64,000 nucleotides of DNA from Pristionchus mayeri (lineage: Eukaryota; Nematoda; Chromadorea; Rhabditida; Neodiplogasteridae): the NCBI GenBank assembly GCA_036245805.1, contig BTRK01000002.1, forward strand, positions 2,662,689 to 2,726,688, written 5' to 3'. This document shows positions 24,001-36,049 of the stretch, in pieces; positions within the stretch are counted from its first letter, which is position 1, and the number at the start of each line of letters is the position of its first letter. Below the pieces are notes generated by a model. The model was not told where the DNA came from and did no database searches. It saw only the letters and a list, made by a program, of their open reading frames with translations. The position numbers and the translations under genes were made by a program.

Positions 24001-27000
24001 AATAATAAGAATTTTTAACGAAAAAATACTGCAAATTAACGATTTTTTTCAGTGAAAGCGCACTTTCTGGGAATCGACAAGTTGTGGATTGGGATCGATA
24101 AGAGCGGAAGGTCGCTTGAGGACGGCCTAATGATTCATTCCGAGCTGTTTAAGCTCGTTGATGGTAGGTAGTGCAAAATTTTCAAACATGCATTCGTTTT
24201 TTCACGTTTTAAAACATATAACTTATTTTAATTTCCAAATTAATATAATAAATTGAAGGTGACTACTGGGAAGACGGAGAAACTCTGAAGCAATTCAAGG
24301 GAGCAGTACCAGACGCGGCCACCCACTATTTCATGAGAACTCGCACAGATTTTCTGAACAATAGGTGGCAAGGAAGCTTCGAGAGAGCGAACGGAGCCAA
24401 GTTTAAGTGAGTTCCAAAGATCGATTTCTAAATCTAAAACGATAAATCTTGAAATAAGTGTTTTTCAGAGCCACTTTCGCGTGCGAGTGGGATTCCAAAT
24501 TTACTGAATGTGCGTTTCAACTAACCTCATTTTTTTCAATTTTTTTCTCAGATCAGCAATGGTACTGCGACAAGCTGCCCGCACTGGGAATAAGTAAGTT
24601 GTAAAATGGAAATATTCATTAAATTTAAAAGCTTTTATGTGAAAAGACAAGTGTATTTAATACAAATAATAAGTGATTGCACAATTTTAGCCGCTGCTTA
24701 CGACCCGGACGCGAATCGGAGTCCGCCCAAGCCTCGCTGCCTCTACGTCTCCGCCAGCAAGTACACCTTCAACGGCAAGGCATCGGATATGGCCAAGGGG
24801 TGAGCGCCAATTCCACGCTCCGCCCACTTTTGAAACCACGCTCATTTTCTAGCCCCGCCCCCTTATCAGATGCGGAGAGCGACCGTCGGATATGCACTCT
24901 GCGGGCATGGACGATGGCACGGCGTCGCCACCGAAAGACGGCGAGCTGAGCGTTTATGAGAAATTGGTGAGTAGCTCGAAAAGGAGGAAAATCCTGTGTT
25001 TCTTCGAGAGTGATCAACAACAGCAACATTAATAACAATACTAATGATAATAATAATAATAATGTATTATGATTTGCAGAACACACAGGGAACTCTGCGA
25101 ATTGCCGGCACTCTTGTGGATAAAGTCGTGAATGTAAATGATGCGGTAAGTTCGCAATACATTTATTATTTTTCGGACTGCATTATAGCAATATGGCACA
25201 TCCCGTTAGCAATTTTCGATACTCAAAATACATTGATAAAATGCTCAATTTCAGCGCACTACCGCAAAACAAGCGAAAGGTCAGGGACCCATTCAAGACG
25301 ATGCGAAACGAAAGGATCAGCAGTCGAGGTGGCGCCACATCGATCATCATGGCAAATTACAGGTAATTTATTTTATGATTTAAAAATATTTGGCGCTTCT
25401 GCACAATCCTTAGGCAATACAATGAATTACGAATCAATTTTCAAATACCTTCCCAAGAAGCACGCCTATGCGCGTAATCCACTGTAATAGATGAGTTATG
25501 TGGAATCGGAAAGTTTTCGAGTAGGCATGAGCAAATCATAACCTATTTATGTTTTGGTGTCCGTCTGGGATTGTGCTGAAGCGTCAAATATTTGGCATTA
25601 TTTTGTCCCTCTTTAGGGTCATCCTTCATTAATCTTCAATCATTTTGCGTATTTTTAATAAATACAAATTTTAAATTTAATAACAATATATTTCAGACTT
25701 ATCTATCTTCCAAAATCCAATGGCACTCGGATTATCCTCACAATCCGCAATCAGATTTTCCTGGCGAAAGCACCACTATGGGAATCAGAAATGGTGAACT
25801 CATTCCGAAATTAATCGTATGTCTTAAATTCAGGCAAATTGATCGACATGCCGCCCGAATTGTACGCGAAAGCAATTTGCTCGATGAGTGAGTTTATAAT
25901 TACTATTTTTTAATTCGAAATTCATAGAAAAATCGATAATCAGAGGAAATTGAAATTATTCAGTGTTCTTTCAACAATGCGAGATCGAGACAAAGGAGCG
26001 ATCTTTTCCGTGCAACGACAAATTCGAATGCACTAATACGAACGAGTACCAATCGAAGATTGAAAATTCGAAAGGCATTCAATGTCAGTTTGCGCATACA
26101 ATTAGATCGAATTATAGGTACACTTTCATGACATGCATAAACTATGAGAATTGATAGGCAAGGTTAAATATGTTACAATAACGTAGTATACATGGATTCC
26201 ATCAAATTTTGAAACGATTTAATTCCAAATATTGTCAAATTAGTAAAAGCAAATACAATTCAGCTGGATTTTGCAAATGCACGTGTCCTGGATATGATGA
26301 TACGAGTGAATTTGGGAAACCTTACGAAGACGAAAACGGAGAATGCAAATGTAATTATTTTTGTAAAATTGTAATTTTATAATTTTTAAATTTTCTTAAA
26401 ATGAATATGCATCCAAAATCTATTCGAATATGCATTCAAAAAAAATGTAACAAAACATGCATTGTAGGGAAAGCTGGAAACGGCGTATGCGCACGTGTCC
26501 GAGTGTTCACGAAAACCTCTGATACTGTGGTCTACCATAACTGGAATGCTGGACACGACGCGAATCTACACGACCACCAACAAGACAATGTAAGCAGTTT
26601 GAATTTCGAGTCATCGACTCTTTATTATGCGCTCTATAAACGGGTAGAACGACGATAGAGTAAGCAAAATGACCTGACCGATAACTAGTTCTCAAAATTT
26701 AACTAAATAATAAACATTCAGGTCGATCAGGTTGTCGTCAAAGATGGCTGCAGGTTTACTGCCCGGGCGCACAAGAACAACGAACAACCCGCTGCTGCTG
26801 GATCGCGTCGGCTACGGCACGCACGAGGCGAGCTCATCTAGGAATACGTCGGTTAAGAATTGTGACGTCATACCGCATTTGATGTATAAATGTAAGCACA
26901 TGACGTCTTAGTTCGTATCCGACCACATCCGTTCAATAGATTGTCATTGTACGTTGGTTCTGTGTGCGCTCTCGCTTAAAATTGATCGTACAGAATGAAG

Positions 27001-27197
27001 GGAATCATTCCAAGAACAGCAAATGTAATAATTAAAATTAATATCTTAACTATTACCTTAATAAATGAAATATGTGCGTAATTATATTTTTTGAAAATAT
27101 TAGATTATCATTTTATCAGGTTCCACAAAAAGATCGAGGCACGCTGGGCGGAGACTGGGGAGGCCTGGGTGCGAGCTCGCTCAAGTGCGAATGCTGA
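21071..27197 (+). CDS. Lectin-like copy B: secreted protein with two CTLDs and EGF-like region
   Basis: The best-preserved of the four paralogues, about 615 codons. Exons: 21071-21117, 21783-21873, 22093-22195, 22302-22399, 23793-23916, 24053-24163, 24259-24406, 24469-24509, 24552-24593, 24691-24799, 24870-24966, 25080-25145, 25255-25362, 25697-25793, 25834-25887, 25964-26083, 26264-26350, 26468-26589, 26722-26827, 27120-27197. Exon 1 is a signal peptide (MWRPTTILLLLRAVIG). The first C-type-lectin-like domain runs about residues 100-250 (KCYIF, LGIDKLWIGI, YWEDGETL, NNRWQG, FACEW); the second about 285-445 (RCLYVSASKYTF, SDFPGESTTMGI, AICSM). An EGF-like stretch (FFQQCEIE, FPCNDKFEC, GFCKCTCPG) precedes a divergent C-terminal part with KDGC. 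Exon 19 is out of frame after EQP near 26783 and ends at a GC donor, so the normal end (LKCEC, stop at 27195) is reached only past a frameshift. Extracellular; ligand unknown. Confidence 0.8.
22519..23784. mobile_element. Mariner-size TA-flanked element in copy B intron 4
   Basis: A 1266-bp element with terminal inverted repeats TTAGGTTGTAACATAAGTTT / AAACTTATGTTACAACCTGA, flanked by TA on both sides (22517-22518, 23785-23786). Length, TA target and TYAGGTTGT ends fit Tc1/mariner. I see no intact transposase; the frames are short, so it is dead or non-autonomous. Its right end is 4 nt from the CAG acceptor of exon 23793, leaving only TTT between the TA and that acceptor. Confidence 0.8.
26844..26925. 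repeat. MITE family 1 in copy B intron 19
   Basis: It contains ACGTCGGTTAAGAATTGTGA, CGTCATACCGCATTTGATGT and the complement TGACGTCTTAGTTCGTATCC. It starts 16 bp after the GC donor of exon 19. Confidence 0.75.
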
Positions 27198-27223
27198 GTG
27201 AAGCACAAAGTGATTAGCGAAGC

Positions 27224-27555
27224 ACGGAATACAGATAAAAGACTGTTCCAACTGATAATAATGTGTTGAATTACCAAAGGAAAAGATCATACTAAAAGTG
27301 TATTCCACAGTGCCGACCTTGGCTATAATTGTACATGTTTTCATGAGACGTAAAACATTTTCAATTTAAGTGCTGAGTGAAGCACGGAATACAAATAATA
27401 GGCTGTTCCAACTACTAGTTCTGGTCAACGTATTTTACTAATCAAATCGTTAATTACGTTTGTTTGGATGAGAGGAGTGGGAAATATATTCGACTGCGGA
27501 ACTGTCTGATATACGGAATACAGATAAAGCACTGTTCCAACTGATAGTATTTCGA
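27224..27555 (+). repeat. Three dispersed copies of a 45-bp motif downstream of copy B
   Basis: AGCACGGAATACAGATAAAA followed by GACTGTTCCAACTGATA occurs near 27226 and, with changes, near 27384 and 27508. The copies are spaced 125-160 bp, beginning 28 bp after the copy B stop codon, perhaps in the 3' untranslated region. Function unknown. Confidence 0.75.
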
Positions 27556-27727
27556 TGAAATTCCACAAGAAAACACGAAGCTACCAGCAGGACCAGCAGG
27601 AATGCTCCGGTAGCGAAATGAAACTAAGCACTTGAAAAAGTGAATTCTCTTGTGCGGCCCTTGACAATCATTGCAAATTTTTTCCTGAATCGTAAAACAT
27701 ATCCAAGAAAAATGATTAGCTTTCCTC

Positions 27728-29040
27728 GTAAGTCGATGTCGTTCAACCAGAAATCGGTCGTCTTCGATGAATTCCTACTCCCTAGGGAAGCTCTCGGGAA
27801 TATGCAGAAGTTCCACATTTTGCCTTCTATGAACCGGAAATCGACCTCGAATATTTACCATGGGCCGCGCGCAAATCGGACTAACTGTGAAACGGTGAAC
27901 TTGTAAAAAAAGAGAGCTACTCTAATACCTCGCCCCGTAGCTCATTGGTAAAGGTCCTGATCTCTACCCCACCTTACAGTTGTTCAGTTCCAGCTTTTGA
28001 TTTCATTTTTTGCACATTTTTGCTAATATTTTCAATTACTTTTGTCACTTTATAATTTCTGATTGAATCTGCTTTTCGTGAATTATCACAAGAATACTAT
28101 GCTTAGCAAGTCCAGCTCTAAATTATGTAAATTCCTCTGCTCCCAGCTGCACTGGATGCTCGGATCAGATCGGGCCTCTTCGGAAAGGGATGAGATGTTC
28201 CCTGCTCGTGCTCGGAGCTAGGATGCACAGTGTGCCCGATATGTTCGAAATCCTTCTGGTTCTCTTGCTTTTGGCAGAAGCTTCATCGATGTTGATTTGT
28301 CATTGTTGTCATTTTTCAATAGCGTATAAAGGTTGTTAAACTTTTCCAAAAATGCTCAAAAAAATGAAGTCAAAAGCTGGAACTCAACCACTGTAAGGTG
28401 GGGTAGAGGTTAGAGTTCTGGAATTGGGGGTTGCCTAGTCCGACCAATAATTAAATGAACGTGATGAATATTACCCATTTTGCCCAGTTGAGAACAAAGG
28501 GATTTGTCTGGGAGCCCATTGGGCGCCCAATTCATTCCGTCTTTTCTCTGAAGAAATCGTATTATTGCGCGTCTGAAACATAAGTCATCAAAACGAAATC
28601 CACTCGACGGTTCAAGCCAATTGGGCGCAATTGGGCGTTAAAAAGATATGTTTCAACTTACAATAATAAAGCCACGCCCAGTGGGCACAAACAAAGGATT
28701 TTGCCCATTGGGCGCCGCCTCAATTTCACGCCCAATTGGGCAAATTGACCGGCAAACAAAAGCCTGATTGGGCGGAATGGCCCAATTCCAGAACTCTACT
28801 AGAGATCAGGACCTTTACCAATGAGCTACATACGAGATATTAGAGTAGCTCTCTTTTCCATCACAAGTTCACCGTTTCACAGTTAGTCCTATTTGCGTGC
28901 TTCCCATGGTAAATATTCGAGGTCGATTTCCGGTTCATAGAAGGCAAAATGTGGAACTTATGTATATTCCCGAGGGCTTCCCTAGGGAGTAGGAATTCAT
29001 CGAAGACGACCGATTTCTGGTTGAACGACATCGACTTATG
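27728..29040. repeat. Palindromic element at the symmetry centre of the cluster
   Basis: The left arm (27728-27960) and right arm (28800-29040) are inverted copies. A second inverted pair (about 27955-28025 and 28355-28410) lies inside, interrupted by the nested element at 28409-28799. Both arms keep the same open frame (MSFNQKSVVFDEFLLPREAL at its start). The inner part carries tRNA-like promoter boxes: TAGCTCATTGG (box A) and TGTTCAGTTCC (box B-like). It lies between the convergent 3' ends of copies B and C. Confidence 0.75.
28409..28799. repeat. Nested inverted-repeat element rich in TTGGGC
   Basis: Ends GTTAGAGTTCTGGAATTGGG and CCCAATTCCAGAACTCTAC are inverted; TAGAG on both flanks may be a target duplication. 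The inside carries many copies of GCCCAATTGGGC. It interrupts the right arm of the surrounding palindrome. Confidence 0.75.
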
Positions 29041-32011
29041 AGGTTCCCTATTCAGAGACTTTCCTGTTGCAATCGTTTTAGAACCTTGGTGCATTCATTG
29101 TATCATGCAACCGAGTTTTGTTGGCATATTCTTAGAATAAAATCGACAGTCATTAGTAAGGAGAGAAGGAGATTGTGTACCCATGATCTGTACTCGCCCT
29201 TGTAACTCCTTATATTCCACATTGATATCGTAATTCTTTTGGCGAATTACGAGGTCTTGTATTCCTAACTTTTGAAATCTGGATAGGACGAGTAGAAAGA
29301 GAGAAATTAGTGAAATTAGAAGTTTCTTAAAAGATTTTTCTTCCAGATTGTTTCCATGATTTTAAGAGCAGTAGAGTTGGCTAAGCATTATCACGAAACG
29401 ATTATACGATGTCTTTGAACAACACACAATTTCTCGACACTGGCTTTATCGCGTAAGAATCCGATCACACCAGTGCGTGAAGGGATGTCGATTACAGTAG
29501 TCTCGATTACGGTGTCGTCTAAGAGTGCTGCACTTTCTAGCACTCGCAATTGGCCGAAGATGCGCCCATTTCATGATTGTCTCCTGACAATGTTTTGCTT
29601 TCGTACTGTGGCACCTGCAATCATACCAATGCAGTGATCAAATAAATTGAAATAATTTTAAATTAATATCGACATATCGGTTGATGTCCCTCTTCGAAAG
29701 AAACGGAAAAAGCCGGCTTTGTTCACGAGCACAAAGTTCATCTTATGTACCTCATGATAACACTCATGTGCATACACGGTAACCTTGCAGCCGTCCCGAA
29801 CAATCATTTTGTCCAGCTGAACATTAGAAAATATCATTCGAGTGTACAATATATATAAAAAAGCTTCAATTTGTTGTTTTTTTTTTATTTTAAGATAAGT
29901 TTGATATTTTCTTGTTCACCGTTTTTTGACATAAAAAAATATTACGAGACGAACCTTGTCATGATAACGATTATTCTCATAATCCACTCTCTTGTCTTCA
30001 TAGTTTTTGAGAATATTTTTCCAGCCTCCCCACGGTATATCATTTTCTGGGCATATCCCGAAAAAGGATGTCTGAGAGAATGAGATTAGAATTTGCTAAT
30101 CAATAACTATCATTTCTGTAAACTCTATGAAATAAAGTGGGAAACTGTCGCATGGTTTATTTTTATTAACAACTATTTTTCACAATATGTGATCTCCAGA
30201 AAATTGTGGTCATACGTAAATTGCAAATAAGAAACTGAATTAAGTGAACGTTTTTCTCTCGAATAACTTTCGGGAATGCAATTGTTTAGTTTTCGTTTTG
30301 AAACTGAATAATGGAACGAATTTTCAAGACTTATTAAATTACTATCCGGACACGCATTAATTACCTTCGGTTTGGGGAAAATGATTTCTCTAGGCCGGCC
30401 GCTGCCGTCGTCGTAGAAATGCATCCAGGCGCAGCCGTCGGCGTCCTTGTTCCCTGAACATGATATTTTATCAGTTCCGTGATCAAATTGTAAAAAAATA
30501 TAGTAATGATTCCCACATATAATTGGAATATGCTATTACATATTTATTTTCATTCCCTTCTTACATGTGCAGTATCTTCCGTTCACTGGACCGTCTTCAA
30601 TGTAGACGCGCTCGTCTGCACCAGTTCATTTGCAGGTGAAGAAGCCAGCAGCTGCGATTATTATTAATAAATATTATTGTAATAAATTAAAGCTTAGACA
30701 AATACTAAGTAATGCTACATGTTGCAAAATGCCGAAAGGTAGAGCGATGAAAGTTCGAGCATAATCTATGAAAAGGTCTGAGCATTCGTGGAGCAGGGCA
30801 ATTAAGAATTCACAGATTTCGCTATTCCGCACCATTCAAGGACGACTTTTCTCCATGTTTCCGAATTTCTCACCTTTTGTAGACTTGGATGTGTCTCCGT
30901 GTCGTTGATATGTGGTGGTATCTTTGCACTCAAATTTGCCCGTGCACGGCTTATCGGTTTTGCATTGTTGGAAGAATCCTTAAAAATATCATTTATAAAA
31001 ATAATATTATTTTTAAGGTCTAACTCATTGAGCAGATGGCTGGCGCTTGTACTTCAGGAGGCATGTCGATAAATTTGCCTTAATTAGTTGCTATTGTTTT
31101 GAAAAGAAAATGTCACAACACACTGAATTGAATACAACGCAGGTCGTGTGTGTGCTAGAGCTCACAATTTGACATTTTATATGCCATTAGATGCCTCAAC
31201 CGAACGATCGGTGAGAGAGTGCAAATAATAACAATGTCACATTATCGATTCTTCAACTATCTGTTGCGCCGTCTTACCGTTTCTGATTCCCAGAGTGGTC
31301 GACTCGCCGGGGAAATCCGAACACTCGTTCAGTGGATATTTCGGATCCCAGTTTACCACCGGTATAGACGGAAGCTGTAACGATGAAACGTGTTTATCAA
31401 AATATCTTGCGTTTATATTTATAATGACCAATCGACGATGCTATATATACCTGTTCATTTTTCTGATGATCGTAGAACCGCCATTTAGCCGTTATCGAAT
31501 CTCTGGTTGTGCCATAAACTGTATCTTTCGTGCATTTACCATGCTTATCGGGAGAGTACTGAAATTCAATTAATATTTAATTGTTAGCGAAATTAGAACT
31601 TTCAGAAGGTGCAACTTTGATAGTCTAGTCATTGGCTCGATCGAACAGCGTTTTATCTTCACGTAACCAGTGAGAAAATACGACGGATGCTCACAGGAGT
31701 TTATAAAGTTAAAATACTGCGAACTCCGTTTGTCCCTCATTTGTCACACGAAGATAACGCGCAGTTAGAACTGTTTTATCGAACAATATGTAAATAGAGG
31801 AGGTTAATTGCGATTATAGCTGGGATTCAATCATTCGGAAGCGATTACCATATATTATTATTTTTAAGAAAATAAATGACAAAAGAAAATTAATGCGTAC
31901 ATTAGCATCACTCAGCGTGGGCTCAATCCGTTTGCCGGCGAGTCGTAGCGCTCCCTTATGTGTCTGCAATAAATAATTAAATTATAAAATGAATATTCAA
32001 ACAAAATAATA

Positions 32012-32360
32012 TCAGGTTGTCCAGAAAGTAATGTTAGATTTTCAAATTTTCGATTTTGCTGTTCCCTGTCTTTCGTTGCCGTCTAATTATAATATTGTTA
32101 TATATGTTCGTTGAGTGCGTGGATAGTCTTTCTATCGCGCATGGGTTTAAGAATATTCAATTGGTATTGAGGCCACAAGAAGAATACAAAGGTGCATTAA
32201 CAGCAAGTTGAACTGATTGCGTTTTGGCCCAGCACTCCATGGAGAGCTATGATAGGACAAATCTGATGTGATATGTGAAAAGTATGTCATACGCATATCA
32301 CAATGCAATAGTTGAACCTGGTCCGCTACGAAAGGTCCGTCAGAAAATGGACTCATTTTT
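32012..32360. mobile_element. Mariner-type end, relic, in copy C intron 11
   Basis: TA then TCAGGTTGTCCAGAAAGTAA is a mariner-like terminus, similar to the ends of the element at 22519. I could not find its matching right end, and the frames are short, so only a truncated relic is claimed. The right limit is approximate. Confidence 0.45.
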
Positions 32361-32592
32361 GAAGTTGACTCAAACAGAACATCAACAAAAAAACTTTTCT
32401 TGGCTGTATATCCGTCGCAATAGATATATCGATCCCAAATGTATTTAAAGTAAAAGCACTTCCCACGGTTAACTTACAATTGTATTTATCACGTGTATCA
32501 CGAGTCCGTGGATGAAAAATAGACTCCCCGGGAACATTTTCAAAAATTTTGTCCAGTCTACTCCATATAATTATGGGAGAACATCATAGGCA

Positions 32593-34281
32593 CGAAAAAC
32601 TGAAATTCCATGGCCTTTGGTCTCAGAGCCGTCATATAGGAAAATTACGGTTTTGAGTCCGGCAATTATGTATTTCAGCTCTAAGATAAGCTACAGAGGT
32701 GGGATTGGTATCATTTTGTGCGGAAGAATATTTCCAGAAACTTTTATGTTTTATGCTAAGCGATTAGGTAACTGTTATAAAAGTTAAAACGAATTTTTGG
32801 ACTAATAAAATCTATAATTATTTTCGGAGATAGGGTTTCAAGCAATTTTATTGCAGAATATGAAAGTTAGAGTACATATCTATAAAATAAAAATAAAAAT
32901 TGAGAAATTTAAGAATGTGTATTTTTGAAATGTTTTCCCGAATGTCGGAAGGTGTGATAGCATCGATATAAATTGCAAAAATACTGAACAGCAAAATATG
33001 AGATCGGTATATCTAATACATAATACATTGTATGAAAGATAGATACGCAATATGGCACTGCGAAACTGAAAGTTTCACTGATTCTGAAAAATCGATTTTT
33101 CCAACTCGATTTTTGCCAACTTTACATCATCCAAACTAAACACGTTTGAATCTAAGCCGGCTAACTCGAAGTAAAAGTTAAACCAGACACCCATATACAT
33201 GAGAAAATTTATAAATAAAGGTTCGCGGATTGCGAAAGCTGAAGTTGTATTCACTCGAAAACGCATGATCGATGGTGTCGAAATTGATTTAAATTCGGTT
33301 TTGATGATATTATTGTGAATATTGCTTAGTATTGAGGTTCGAAAATTGCGACTCGTTTAGAATGATCTATTAACTATTATTAAAACGAAATATAACACAT
33401 TATTTTAAACATTTCAAAATTTTCAGTAACCATTAAAATTTTCAAAATTTCAAAATTTTCAGTAACCATTAAAATTACAAACATTTAGGCATATTTTGGC
33501 AGAAATATGTAAATTAAGATTTTCGAAGCACAATGCTAAGCAATATTTACAATAATATCATCAAAACCGAATTTAAAGCAATTTCGACACCATCGATCAT
33601 TCGTTTTCGAGTGAATACAACTTCAGCTTTCGCAAACCGCGAACCTTTATTTATAAATTTTCTCATGCATATGGGTGTCTGGTTTAACTTTTACTTCGAG
33701 TTAGCCGGCTTAGATTCAAACGTGTTTAGTTTATATCATCCAAAGTTGGCAAAAATCGAGTTGGAAAAATCGATTTTTCAGAATCAGTGAAACTTTCAGT
33801 TTCGCTGTGCCATATTGCGTATCTATCTTTCATACAATGTATTATGTATTAGATATACCGATTTCATATTTTGCTGTTCAGTACTTTTGCAATTTATAAC
33901 GATGCTATCACACCTTCCGACATTCGGGACAAAATTTAAAAAATACATATTCTTAAATTTCTCAATTTTTATTTTTATTTTATAGATATGTACTCTAACT
34001 TTCATATTCTGCAATAAAATTCCGGGAAACGGTATCTCCGAAAATAATTATAGATTTCATTTTAGTCTAAACAATGGTTATTTGAACACAACTTTTTAAA
34101 CAGTTATCCAATCGCTTAGCATAAAACACAAAAGTTTCTGGAAATATTTTTCCGCACAAAATGAGACCAATGAAACCTCTGTAGCTCATCTTAGAGCTGA
34201 AATACATAATTGCCGTTCTCAAAACCGCAATTTTCCTAAATGACGGCTCTGAGACCAAAGGCCATGAAATTTCAAATTTCG
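32593..34281. mobile_element. 1.7-kb fold-back element in copy C intron 11
   Basis: Left arm 32593-33332 and right arm 33532-34281 are inverted copies about 740-750 bp long with few mismatches, around a spacer of about 200 bp. The arms contain paired frames in both orientations, but nothing resembling a known protein. The spacer carries a direct repeat of TTCAAAATTTTCAGTAACCA. Confidence 0.8.
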
Positions 34282-34467
34282 AAAAGAGATAGCATCATGT
34301 TTGGCCTTCTGAATCTCGAAGATGACGATAGTTATCAAAATTCTGACGACGCAGTTTGAAAGAGCATCATTTGAAAGACACACTGCCGCTGCCGCCTCAC
34401 TGCCGACTCACTGCCGCCTACCCCCCTAAAATGGTCGATTCTCTCGCGATTCCTCTCATATATAAAT

Positions 34468-34545
34468 CATAGCCGAGTGGTTAACGTACTAGACTTGACA
34501 ACCGTAGGTTGCGTGTTCGAATCCGGTCGGCGGCAAACAGCTTTG
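34468..34545 (+). repeat. tRNA-like sequence (SINE head or tRNA pseudogene)
   Basis: TAGCCGAGTGG matches the polymerase III box A and TGTTCGAATCC matches box B with one change, spaced as in a Leu/Ser-type tRNA. The acceptor and T-stem halves do not pair well, so I call it tRNA-derived rather than a working tRNA. It lies in intron 11 of copy C. Confidence 0.55.
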
Positions 34546-35619
34546 CCAAGCTTTGAGGAGTTTTCCTATTTTTTGCACCTATTTTTTTTTAAAAAGTCAG
34601 TTTATGATAGTGAGTCAGGAGTACGGTATCCAGGTTACTATAGGTAGATTGCGGTAATCATGCCTAAGGTCATCCATGCCTGTGAGGCAGAGAACCAGCA
34701 TGCTTGCTACCATGTGGTGTGTTTACAGTATCTGGATTACTTTAGATCGGGTTGCGGTAGCCTACAAATGTCAGCGAAGTTACTGCAGATGATGTTGGTA
34801 TTGATACCTAAGGTCGATCGGACATCAACCCTACCACTATTTTGGACCATGACCAAAATAGTGGTGGGGTTGATACCAAACGTCTATGAGCACTACCTCA
34901 CTTTTCACCATGTATAGGGGGTCGTGGATGAGCACTACCCCACCTGCCGCCGCCAGAGGTGGGCAACTATGATTAAAACAGATAATATCATCATAATCCA
35001 AAGCAAAATACGTGTATTTTTAATAATCAAAGAAATGTGAAACAACAACACAAAATATGACTTTAACCTGCGATTAGCATATCCACCAATGCTAACGCGC
35101 ACAAATTTCCAATTTACACACCAATTTTTCGTACGCAGCAGTGAACGCCGTTCCGTCGTCCATGCCAACAGAGTGCAGAGTGGACGGCTTCTCTTCGCAG
35201 CTGGAAAGGGGCTTGGCATATATTTTCGAAAATGGGCGGCGCCCAACCCCTTGGCCATGTCGTCGGCCCTGCCGTTGAATGTGTACTTCCTGGAGGAGAC
35301 GTAGACACAGCGCGGTGATCTTTCTTCTGCTTTTCTAGTCGTTAAAACTCCGTTGTCGTCTTCACTCGGCCTTGAGTCATCATCGTAAACCGCGTCTGAG
35401 GGATAATTTCATCATAGATCGCATGACTTTTTCGAAAATGTTTTTGTACACACCAATTCACAGTAGCGGCAGCTTGTCGCAGTACCATTGCTGATCTGAA
35501 GGAAAATTTATTCGTACTTTATGCCCTAGTTGAAACTGACATTGAGTGAACTGGGCATCAAACTCGCAAGCGAAGTAGGCTCTGTAATGGTTTTGAATAT
35601 GTTTTAAGGTTGTACCGTA

Positions 35620-36049
35620 CGTGATGGAAATTTAGGAACGTATAACGTGCAATTTCCAAAAATATCACGTTTCGTGGATTATGGTGAATTTTCATTTTTA
35701 CGACTTTTGCTTTTTTCATTCTTTTTTAATATGCGTTTTCGTAAAACGGATGGGTTTTTACACGGAAATATGGCTAGAAATGCAATAAATGCTCGTGAAA
35801 AAACCATGAAATATTGACGAAATAGTGCTAAATCCCGGTTATGGCTATTTCTTCAATATCGCACAATTTTCGCGAGCTTTTATTGCATTTCTAGCCATAT
35901 TTCCGTTTAAAAACCCATCCGTTTTATGAAAACGCATATGAAAAAAGAATGCAAAAAAGCAAAACTTGTAATAATACAAATTCACCATAATCCACGAAAC
36001 ATGATATTTTTGGAAATTGCACAGTATACGTTCCTAAATTTCCATCACG
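35620..36049. repeat. 430-bp palindromic element in copy C intron 7
   Basis: CGTGATGGAAATTTAGGAAC at the left is matched by GTTCCTAAATTTCCATCACG at the right, and pairing continues inward through AAAACGGATGGGTTTTTA against TAAAAACCCATCCGTTTTAT. It lies between exons 35541-35581 and 36091-36241. Non-coding. Confidence 0.85.

Noticed and set aside
27945..28010. A functional tRNA gene at the axis palindrome
   Set aside because: Box A and a box B-like motif exist but no cloverleaf with a pairing acceptor stem could be drawn.
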